Assembly: GCF_030546755.1 (NCBI RefSeq)
Contig: NZ_JAUOPE010000007.1
Coordinates: 1-64,000, forward strand
Source: Colwellia sp. 1_MG-2023
GTDB taxonomy: Bacteria; Pseudomonadota; Gammaproteobacteria; Enterobacterales; Alteromonadaceae
Length of the DNA stretch: 64,000 bases
Direction: 5' to 3'
Part shown: positions 37,337 through 44,804 of the stretch, piece after piece
Numbering within the stretch: the stretch's first letter is position 1
Layout: each line of letters starts with the position of its first letter
Made by a program: the position numbers and the translations under genes
The notes under the pieces: model-generated
Told to the model about the DNA's origin: nothing
Seen by the model: the letters and a program-made list of their open reading frames with translations, nothing else
Database searches by the model: none

Positions 37337-39670
37337 TTATTTATTTTTATCTTTCCATAAAAAACTCGCAATTGCCGGTAAAACGGTAACCGCTGCGATC
37401 ATATTCACCAAAAACATAAAGGTGAGCAAGATGCCCATATCTACCTGAAACTTCAAATCAGAAAAGAACCACGTAGAAACACCAATTGCTAATGTAATAC
37501 CGGTAATTAATACCGCACTACCTCGTTCATAAAGCGCTTCTAAATAAGCTTCATTTAACGATAAACCATCTCTTAGTTTCACACTCATTGTCGATAAGAT
37601 ATAAATACCATAGTCAACGCCTATACCAACGCCTAAAGCGATAACAGGTAATGTAGATACGGTTAAACCAATATCTAGTACTGTCATTAACCATTGAGCT
37701 AACGTTGAAACAACAAACAATGGTACAACAACCGATATCGTCGCTCGCACACTTCTAAAGCTAATTAAACATAATAAAGTAACAGCAGCATACACATAGA
37801 TCATCATAGGTAACTGAGCTTGTGCAACCGCTTCATTGGTCGCTCCCATGACGCCAATCGGCCCTGAAGCAAGTTTGAAGGTTAAATAGTCATTATTTAG
37901 CTGGCTGATATTCAGTTTAGCTTGCTCAACGACTCGATCAATCGTTTCTGCCTTGTGATCTTTCAAAAATAAAATGATAGGCATCACACTACATTCGTTG
38001 TTTAACAAACCTGTAGAGCTTGGCACATTAGATAATGCTTGCGCTAAAGCAAACTGATTAGGAGAAATAATACGCCATTTTAAATTCCCTTCATAATAGC
38101 CGGCATTTATCACTTTCATAACTGAAGGTAAGCTTACTGCCGATTGCACTCCTTGAACATTTTCCATGCGCCATTGAAAATCGTCCATTGTTTTAAGCAC
38201 ATGACTATCAGTACATGCATTTGCCGTCGTTTCAACAATAACAGACATATAATCGACACTAATTGCATATCGATTGGTGATTAAAAAGGTGTCTTGATTG
38301 TACCTTGACTCCTCATGTAGTGCAGGAGCTCCAGCATGTAATTCACCTATTTTGAGTTGTTGAGAATAATGATACCCCAGTAAGAATAAGATAGTGGTAA
38401 TAACCAAAATGACCGATGCAACACTTTTCTGAGTAAAGCTCGCCATGAACTTCCAAAGGCTAGCAAATTTTTCAGATTTATTTTCAGTTGTTTGCTTGTC
38501 AGCCGTTTCTTCTGTTTTATTTAAATTTAAGTAAGAAATTAATACGGGTAACAACAATAAATTGGTAAAGATTATAACCGCCACACCTAGGGATGCCGTT
38601 ATAGCGAGTTCACGGATAATACCTATATCGATAGATAATAAAGTGATGAAACCAACGGTATCGGATAATAGTGCCGCTCCCCCAGGAATAATTAAGGAAC
38701 GAAAACTAAATTGTGCCGCTTCTTTTGTTGGTAGGCCTTGAGCAACTTTTTTCCCTATGGCGTTGATCATCTGCACACCATGGCTAACACCAATAGCAAA
38801 GACTAAAAACGGTACGAGAATAGACATGGGGTCTAAGCCAAAACCTAAACTAGACAATAACCCCATTTGCCAAATAACAGCAATTAATGAACAAGCAATG
38901 GGTAAAACGGTTAAAGCAATAGAGCGAGAAAATAAAAACACCATGATAGAGGTAATACCAATGGCAACGGCAAAGAATGTCACCACCCCTTTGGCACCTT
39001 CAGCAACATCACCAACCATTTTTGTAAAACCAATGATATGAACCGTGATATTTCCTTTTTCAAAAGGTTTTCTAACGTCATTCTCGAGTACCGATGCCAA
39101 GGCAATAGAGTCAAGTTTTTCACCCGTGTTAGGGTTATTTTCCATCAAAATGGCTTTGACCATGGCACAACTATAATCATCAGCAACGATGCGCCCGACA
39201 ATACCTGCTTTTTCAATATTATTTTTTACAATATTTAGCCCGCGTTCATCTGCTTTAAAGTCGGCAGGAACCACAGGGCCTCCAGCAAACCCATCTTCAA
39301 CGACTTCAACAAAACGTGTACTGGGGGAGAATAAAGATTTAACTTGTGTTCGATTTACCCCTGGAATGAAAAATAATTGATCATGTACTCCTTTTAAAGC
39401 AGTAAAAAATTCAGGGTTAAAAATATCACCTTCTTGATGACAAACTGAAATAAGTACATTATTAGCCCCACCAAAGTTTTCTCGATGCTTTAAGTAGGTT
39501 TTCATATACTCATGATTTAAAGGTATATTTTTAGTAAACGAAGCATCCAATTTAATTTGAGAAGCTTGAAAACCTAAAAATAGGCTTAATAAAATAAACG
39601 AGACTAAAACGAAAAGTCGATGTCTGAAAATGGTTATTTCTAACCGATTAATAAAAGCGTTGATTGTCAT
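37337..39670 (-). CDS. MMPL/RND-type exporter of unknown substrate
   Basis: A 777-residue inner-membrane transporter of the HAE3/MMPL branch, related to proteins that move hopanoids, lipids or other hydrophobic molecules. It has two RND halves, each with one N-terminal helix, a periplasmic domain and a five-helix bundle (about residues 18-36, 225-385, 410-430 and 625-770). GVSHGVQMI in the first bundle and GVGIGVDYGIYIL in the second carry the family's polar relay positions. It is the last gene of the DUF1302-DUF1329-YCF48 operon, directly abutting the YCF48 gene. Substrate unknown; lipid-like cargo is an inference. Confidence 0.9.
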   Translation of the reverse strand: MTINAFINRLEITIFRHRLFVLVSFILLSLFLGFQASQIKLDASFTKNIPLNHEYMKTYLKHRENFGGANNVLISVCHQEGDIFNPEFFTALKGVHDQLFFIPGVNRTQVKSLFSPSTRFVEVVEDGFAGGPVVPADFKADERGLNIVKNNIEKAGIVGRIVADDYSCAMVKAILMENNPNTGEKLDSIALASVLENDVRKPFEKGNITVHIIGFTKMVGDVAEGAKGVVTFFAVAIGITSIMVFLFSRSIALTVLPIACSLIAVIWQMGLLSSLGFGLDPMSILVPFLVFAIGVSHGVQMINAIGKKVAQGLPTKEAAQFSFRSLIIPGGAALLSDTVGFITLLSIDIGIIRELAITASLGVAVIIFTNLLLLPVLISYLNLNKTEETADKQTTENKSEKFASLWKFMASFTQKSVASVILVITTILFLLGYHYSQQLKIGELHAGAPALHEESRYNQDTFLITNRYAISVDYMSVIVETTANACTDSHVLKTMDDFQWRMENVQGVQSAVSLPSVMKVINAGYYEGNLKWRIISPNQFALAQALSNVPSSTGLLNNECSVMPIILFLKDHKAETIDRVVEQAKLNISQLNNDYLTFKLASGPIGVMGATNEAVAQAQLPMMIYVYAAVTLLCLISFRSVRATISVVVPLFVVSTLAQWLMTVLDIGLTVSTLPVIALGVGIGVDYGIYILSTMSVKLRDGLSLNEAYLEALYERGSAVLITGITLAIGVSTWFFSDLKFQVDMGILLTFMFLVNMIAAVTVLPAIASFLWKDKNK

Positions 39671-40681
39671 TTAATTTATTACCTGTAAAACTTTAATACC
39701 GACTTCTGAAGCGATGACTAATTGTTGATTAAACACAGTGCCCGCTAATAAGGCTTTGCCATCATTTTGTAAATGTTTGGTATAAGTACTACCATCGTCA
39801 TTGCTCTCTAACAACACGCCATTATTTCCAAGTAAAAACAATTGAGTGTCACTGGCTAAAACGATGCTATTTAATAATGTGGTAACTGATGTTTCGCTTT
39901 TTTGCCATGGAGTACCGTTAGTTAAACTTCTAAAGCTGTTGCCACGCAAACCTACGGTTAATAAATTGCCTTGTTGTGTTCTAGCAACATCAAAAAATGA
40001 ACCATGGTATATATCATCAAATCGTTGCCAATTTTTCCCAAAGTCATTACTTTTTGCGATCAAGCCAACTTCACCAACTAAATATGTTGTACGGCCATCT
40101 AAAAATATACGGTTGAAATGCGGAAGAATACTAGCCCGTTCATCTAAATAGGTTTGCTCATCTTCTTGCTTCAACTCCTCGAGGTAATCTAAATCATCTT
40201 GTGAAAGTAACGAGGTATGAAATTCTTGTTGCCAGGTCAAACCGCCATCGATAGTACGAAAAAATAAACCGTAGGCACCTAATGCCACACCTTCGTTTTC
40301 ATTAATAAATGCGACGTCAAGTAAGGGTTTCTGAAGATGGGGAAGAAATTGTTGGGTTTTCCATGTAAACCCACCATCTGAGGTATGTAAGATAAGACCA
40401 TCATGACCAACAGCCCAACCTAATTGACTATTTACAAAAGTAACAGCTGTTAAGGTGGTTTGACTTGGGGCCGGCATTTGCTGCCAATCTTTTAAATTTT
40501 CCGCCCGTAAAATATGGCCGCGTTCACCAACAGCAACCATAAACTTATTATCAACATTGGTAACATCTAACAACATTGATTTGACAGCTAAAGGAGACAT
40601 CATTGCAGGCATTACTTGTTGTTCAGCTTTTGTTATCACGCTTAGAAACAAACAAAAAATCAAGCCAGTCATTATTCTCAT
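39671..40681 (-). CDS. Exported YCF48/BNR-repeat beta-propeller protein
   Basis: A 336-residue exported protein of the YCF48 (photosystem II stability factor-like) family. The start at 40681 follows GAGGTAA with ten bases spacing and begins directly with a signal peptide, MRIMTGLIFCLFLSVITKA; the longer reading to 40732 adds 17 unrelated residues. BNR/Asp-box repeats such as SDGGFTWK, IDGGLTWQ, NDFGKNWQ and NDDGSTYT occur at regular intervals, indicating a propeller. It abuts the MMPL gene, so the two products probably act together in the periplasm. Biochemical role unknown. Confidence 0.87.
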   Translation of the reverse strand: MRIMTGLIFCLFLSVITKAEQQVMPAMMSPLAVKSMLLDVTNVDNKFMVAVGERGHILRAENLKDWQQMPAPSQTTLTAVTFVNSQLGWAVGHDGLILHTSDGGFTWKTQQFLPHLQKPLLDVAFINENEGVALGAYGLFFRTIDGGLTWQQEFHTSLLSQDDLDYLEELKQEDEQTYLDERASILPHFNRIFLDGRTTYLVGEVGLIAKSNDFGKNWQRFDDIYHGSFFDVARTQQGNLLTVGLRGNSFRSLTNGTPWQKSETSVTTLLNSIVLASDTQLFLLGNNGVLLESNDDGSTYTKHLQNDGKALLAGTVFNQQLVIASEVGIKVLQVIN

Positions 40682-40717
40682 TGAACGATTTACCTCAAAT
40701 GTAAAATTTAACAATAT

Positions 40718-40742
40718 AAAAAAGGCTGACACTTAGCCAGCC
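40718..40742 (-). terminator. Intra-operon terminator between DUF1329 and YCF48 genes
   Basis: On the minus strand GGCTGGC and GTCAGCC pair with one G-U around a five-base loop and are followed by TTTTTT (complement of 40718-40723). It lies about 25 bases after the DUF1329 stop and would reduce expression of the two downstream genes relative to the barrel and DUF1329 genes. Confidence 0.7.
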
Positions 40743-40767
40743 CTTTGTAGTCACTAATCAGTTTTAA

Positions 40768-42126
40768 TTAGCGATTATCACGCTGTAAAGCTCTAGATGT
40801 AAACTGTATATCTTTTAGTTTAGCTGAAAAATCATACATTTTGTTTTCATTATCTAAACCAATAGCAATATAACGTTTTGATTGGAAATCATGAAATACA
40901 TCTAGTGTTGACCATTGCGTTGGTACTTCATAATAATTTAAACCATGAGCAACACCTACACGATATAACTCATCACGATCATCATAAATATCGGTAACCG
41001 CAATTTGCCAGCTATCTTCATCAATATAAAACACACGTTTTTTATAAGTATGACGTGTATCAGATTTCAAATTTGCTTCAACAACCCAAACACGATGTTT
41101 CTCATAACGAACAAGGTCAGGGTTTATATGACCTGCTTGGATAATTTCATCATAAGTTACTTTATCACTATGTAAACGGTAATCATTATATGGGATATAT
41201 AGCTCTTGTTTACCTTTTAACGTCCAAGTGTAGCGATTCGGCGCACCATTAAACATATCAAAGTCATCAGTTGTTCTTAAACCATCTGCTGCTGTACCTG
41301 GGGCATCATACGCTACTGTTGGTGCTTTTTGCGCTCTTCGAATACCTTTATTGTAAATCCAAGCTTGGCGAGGTGTTTTTATTTGATCCATGGTTTCATG
41401 AACTAATAGTGCCGTACCAACCAATTTTGAAGGCTCTGTAACTTTCTGCTTGAACTTAAACAGAATATTACTTTCTTCCAAGGTTTCAGGAGACGCGCCT
41501 TTCACCCCATAAGGAAGCATAAGCTCTTCATCAAAACCGATGTAGGTAAAATCACCTGAGGCAGTTGGCGTTGCTTGCCCTGCTTGTCTTGTTAATGCTT
41601 CACCACGATAACGTAAAATATGGTTCCAAATAGCTTCTAAACCATTTTGAGGAATAGGAAATGGTACACCAACGGCTGATTGCGTTATACCATTACCATC
41701 TTGAATCAATTCCGCACGACCAGCGTTATCAATTGATGCTTGATATACATGCTCAGGAAAGGATGCCGAACGTCTTGTTTGATATACGTTCATTTTGTAC
41801 GTGTCAGGATATGTTTCAAATAACTTAATTTGTCCTGGGGTAAGTACGCTCTTATATTGTTCAACATTAGCCGAAGTAATAGTAAATTCAATTTTATCGT
41901 TAGGAAACGGATCTAAATGGTGTGTACCAGCCACATACCCTGCAGGTAGCTCTGTGATACCACCTGTCCATGCAGGAATACTTCCGTCAGCATTAGCAGC
42001 ACGAACCGCGCCCATTGCCGTTAATTCACCCGATAATCTCTTAACCTGTTGTTCATCAACTTTAGCATTAGCAACACTTGAAAGAGTAAAACCAATCGCT
42101 AATGATAATAAGGTAATTTTTTTCAT
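40768..42126 (-). CDS. DUF1329 exported protein
   Basis: A 452-residue periplasmic or outer-membrane-associated protein. The signal peptide is MKKITLLSLAIGFTLSSVANA, with a typical cleavage site after residue 21. The rest is strand-rich and matches my recognition of DUF1329, a family related in fold to the lipoprotein carrier LolB. LNYYEVPTQWSTLDVFHDF near the end is typical. It starts 11 bases after the DUF1302 gene and the two families nearly always occur together. No catalytic motif is visible. A lipid-handling role would be inference. Confidence 0.88.
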   Translation of the reverse strand: MKKITLLSLAIGFTLSSVANAKVDEQQVKRLSGELTAMGAVRAANADGSIPAWTGGITELPAGYVAGTHHLDPFPNDKIEFTITSANVEQYKSVLTPGQIKLFETYPDTYKMNVYQTRRSASFPEHVYQASIDNAGRAELIQDGNGITQSAVGVPFPIPQNGLEAIWNHILRYRGEALTRQAGQATPTASGDFTYIGFDEELMLPYGVKGASPETLEESNILFKFKQKVTEPSKLVGTALLVHETMDQIKTPRQAWIYNKGIRRAQKAPTVAYDAPGTAADGLRTTDDFDMFNGAPNRYTWTLKGKQELYIPYNDYRLHSDKVTYDEIIQAGHINPDLVRYEKHRVWVVEANLKSDTRHTYKKRVFYIDEDSWQIAVTDIYDDRDELYRVGVAHGLNYYEVPTQWSTLDVFHDFQSKRYIAIGLDNENKMYDFSAKLKDIQFTSRALQRDNR

Positions 42127-42137
42127 TTTTTAAAGCC

Positions 42138-44213
42138 TTATAAAGAATATTTTACATTGAAAGATACATAGTCGCGATCTGACATTTGGTTCGTTGTGCC
42201 TACGCCGCCCCAGAAACTGTTATAAGCGATATCTGCAGACCAACGACTTTGATAATCAAACGATATCGCAGCAGAAATCGATTTTCTATCTTCAACAAAT
42301 AAAAATAATGGATCAGGTGTAATACCACTTACATCGTGCGATAAAACAATGCGAGGAGACATATTCACACCAGCAAATACATTGCTATAATCAAGTTTAG
42401 TAACAAATCGATAACCCCATGCAAAATCATCTGGGAATGGGTTGGTTTCAACACCATTTTGCAGACCTAAAGCTAAGCCCTCTTTATTACCTGATAACCC
42501 ACCACTTCTTGCTGTTCCAGGACCATTCAGTCTTAAAACATCTTCATCTGGCATATCTTGAATATTAATTCCACCCACTTCAAGTAACGTTGTTAATTGA
42601 CTGGCACCTAATGATGGTCCCCAAAAACGCGTCATCGTCATTTGTGCTTGAAGTGTATCAGATAATATAAATCCATCAGCTTTTTGACCTAAACCAAAGA
42701 CAGGCATTTGAGATATGCCATCTAAATCAGGACGTAAGCCTGCATTAGCAAGTTGTTGAGGCATAGCAGCGAATAACAATTCAACATCATCAATTTGTAA
42801 AGGTTCATCTTGCCTAAAAGTCACTTCACCCGCAAAGGCTGTACCTGCCATAGTGGTATTAAAACTTAACGCATAAAGTTTAATATCTTCAGCATAATCA
42901 AGTTCAACACGAGAGAAAGAAGCTAAGTCTGTGTAATTTTCTTCGGTAATTGGTGCAGCTAAAATAGCACCTAAATCTTGGCCTGCTTTACTAAAATCAG
43001 CGGTTATGCCAGAAAATACTGGTCGACGGCTGTGATAGTTAATATGATATAAACTGATTTCAGTTTCATTTAGCTCAGGTAAATACCAAGATAAACGTAA
43101 ACCATATTGACCACCATCTTCTGGCTCATTTTCGGCATCCATTTGTCTAAGCGTTAATTTCGTTGGGAAAGCCCCGACATAATCAGCACCTGCTTGCGCT
43201 AATACCGCACCAGATAGCGCTGGATCACCGCCTGCGGCGCCTAACTTACCTAAGGTGTCATTTCTAAAGTCATTTAAACTCTCAATTAAAAAGTCTAAAT
43301 CCATATCAGGATTGCCCGTAAAGCCTAACTGAACGTTATTATAATGACCACCATCACCGGCAAAATCATTGGTAGAAAAGTAACTTCCTGGTGCCGGTAA
43401 AATAGTTTTTTCCCATTGATATTGATAGAACATTTCAACGTTGAAGTTTTCTGTTACACCTAAAGATGCCCAAACAGCACCAAATGGAATAAATGCTTCA
43501 GTTAGCTCAGAGCCTGGTGCTTTTAATCGAGAAATATCAACAGGGTTAATTTCACTAATACCGTGTGAAATTAAGGTACTTTCACCCCAACCAATAACTT
43601 GTTGACCAATTCTAACGGAGAAAGGCATTTCACCTAAATCAAAGTCACCATAAAAATAAGCATCTAATAAACGAACATCACTACATAATTGTTCTGATGC
43701 AGTATCGTCACGACATGGATCATTTACCTTACCTGTGAGAGGGCTTGACCAAGCTCGATCTGAGTCAGACATTTCCATATCGTAAAAATACATACCACGT
43801 AGGAAGAGCCCCATATTATCATTTCGAATATCTAGTTCATGAGTGCCTTTAAATAATCGTGAGAAAGTTTCTCCCGCATCATAATTTAAATTACCTGAAT
43901 CACCGTTATTCGAGTAAGAACCTTCACCTTGCCAGATAACAGCATTATTTGGATTAGCATTTAACGAAGGATGATAGTTAGAAAAATCAAAACCATTATT
44001 AGGATTATTTGATTTACCAACTGTATCCCCCCAATTTCTATCTTCAACTCGCCAACTTGCTCCTACAGAAAATGTTGAATCAAAGCGAATATCAAAATTC
44101 CCTAATTCAAAATTAGCTGCAAACACTTGCGAAGTTGTTGAGCACATTAATGCCGCAGCAACACCAATAACCAATGGTTTTTTTGTAAACCTTTTGATTG
44201 AGCTTTGTTTCAT
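42138..44213 (-). CDS. DUF1302 outer-membrane beta-barrel protein
   Basis: A 691-residue predicted outer-membrane channel. The signal peptide runs to ...TTSQVFA (about residue 32). The mature part has alternating strand patterns, Gly/Asp/Asn-rich loops and a C-terminal aromatic strand ending in VSFNVKYSL, as expected for barrel insertion. The family (DUF1302) lacks a settled function but is linked with growth on steroids, alkanes and other hydrophobic substrates in several proteobacteria. First gene of a four-gene operon; GGGGAGAG stands before the ATG. Confidence 0.9.
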   Translation of the reverse strand: MKQSSIKRFTKKPLVIGVAAALMCSTTSQVFAANFELGNFDIRFDSTFSVGASWRVEDRNWGDTVGKSNNPNNGFDFSNYHPSLNANPNNAVIWQGEGSYSNNGDSGNLNYDAGETFSRLFKGTHELDIRNDNMGLFLRGMYFYDMEMSDSDRAWSSPLTGKVNDPCRDDTASEQLCSDVRLLDAYFYGDFDLGEMPFSVRIGQQVIGWGESTLISHGISEINPVDISRLKAPGSELTEAFIPFGAVWASLGVTENFNVEMFYQYQWEKTILPAPGSYFSTNDFAGDGGHYNNVQLGFTGNPDMDLDFLIESLNDFRNDTLGKLGAAGGDPALSGAVLAQAGADYVGAFPTKLTLRQMDAENEPEDGGQYGLRLSWYLPELNETEISLYHINYHSRRPVFSGITADFSKAGQDLGAILAAPITEENYTDLASFSRVELDYAEDIKLYALSFNTTMAGTAFAGEVTFRQDEPLQIDDVELLFAAMPQQLANAGLRPDLDGISQMPVFGLGQKADGFILSDTLQAQMTMTRFWGPSLGASQLTTLLEVGGINIQDMPDEDVLRLNGPGTARSGGLSGNKEGLALGLQNGVETNPFPDDFAWGYRFVTKLDYSNVFAGVNMSPRIVLSHDVSGITPDPLFLFVEDRKSISAAISFDYQSRWSADIAYNSFWGGVGTTNQMSDRDYVSFNVKYSL

Positions 44214-44584
44214 TACTCTCTCCCCAGACCCGAAACAGTTATTATTGTTATATTTATAATCTTTCTACATTACGCTGATCAGCAAGGTCAAACCCTACTC
44301 ATCAACCAGACACTAGATTCAATATAGTAGTATAAAACAATAATTGCATCATTTTTGGGGCTAATCAAGCGATAAAAACGATTGTTAAGAGACTGTATTT
44401 TAATGACTTGCACACAATATTAGCACAAATAAAAAAAGCCGTTTAAAACACTCGTTTAAAACGGCTGTATTTTTTGAAGAGTTTTATTGAAAGCTTTATG
44501 CGCACTAATGATTCTAAGCAGTTATCAACTTAGTTATAAATACCCGCAAGATGGTCTGACCACTGTTTAAAGCATTAACTCTAA
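44214..44584. other. Intergenic region, DUF1302 leader and DUF2835 terminator
   Basis: About 370 bases without a gene. Towards DUF1302 the minus strand has TTGACC near 44292-44287, an 18-base spacer and TAGAAA, a possible promoter. The spacer contains the perfect 10-base palindrome GCTGATCAGC at 44274-44283, which could be an operator. The distal part holds the terminator at 44430-44466. I see no ORF in it. Confidence 0.45.
44430..44466 (-). terminator. Terminator after the pepN-DUF2835 unit
   Basis: AGCCGTTT (44437-44444) and AAACGGCT (44459-44466) pair, with a further inner AAAC/GTTT pairing and one A-A mismatch. On the minus strand a T run (complement of 44430-44437) follows. It lies about 120 bases after the DUF2835 stop; T residues at 44470-44475 make it potentially bidirectional. 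Confidence 0.75.
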
Positions 44585-44800
44585 TCAAGCTAACTTTTCT
44601 AATGAAAGAAACTTATTATTTTTTGTTTTTAAGCAAAAAAAACCTTTTATCCCTGTTGGAATTAAAAATTTTCTTAAATGCATTGCCGGAAACTGCACTG
44701 TTTTTCCTTGCGTAGTTGTTACAACAATGTCTTGTATTTTTCCTTGGTAATAAGGTAAAAAGTCAGCTGTAGAAATATTAATAGAAAAAAAATAGTCCAT
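44585..44800 (-). CDS. DUF2835 family protein
   Basis: A 71-residue cytoplasmic protein. FFSINISTADFLPYYQGKIQ, VQFPAMHLRKFL and NNKFLSLEKL fit my recollection of DUF2835 closely. It starts four bases after pepN and is probably cotranscribed. The family is small, strand-rich and functionally uncharacterised; no enzymatic residues are evident. Confidence 0.88.
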   Translation of the reverse strand: MDYFFSINISTADFLPYYQGKIQDIVVTTTQGKTVQFPAMHLRKFLIPTGIKGFFCLKTKNNKFLSLEKLA

Positions 44801-44804
44801 AAAC

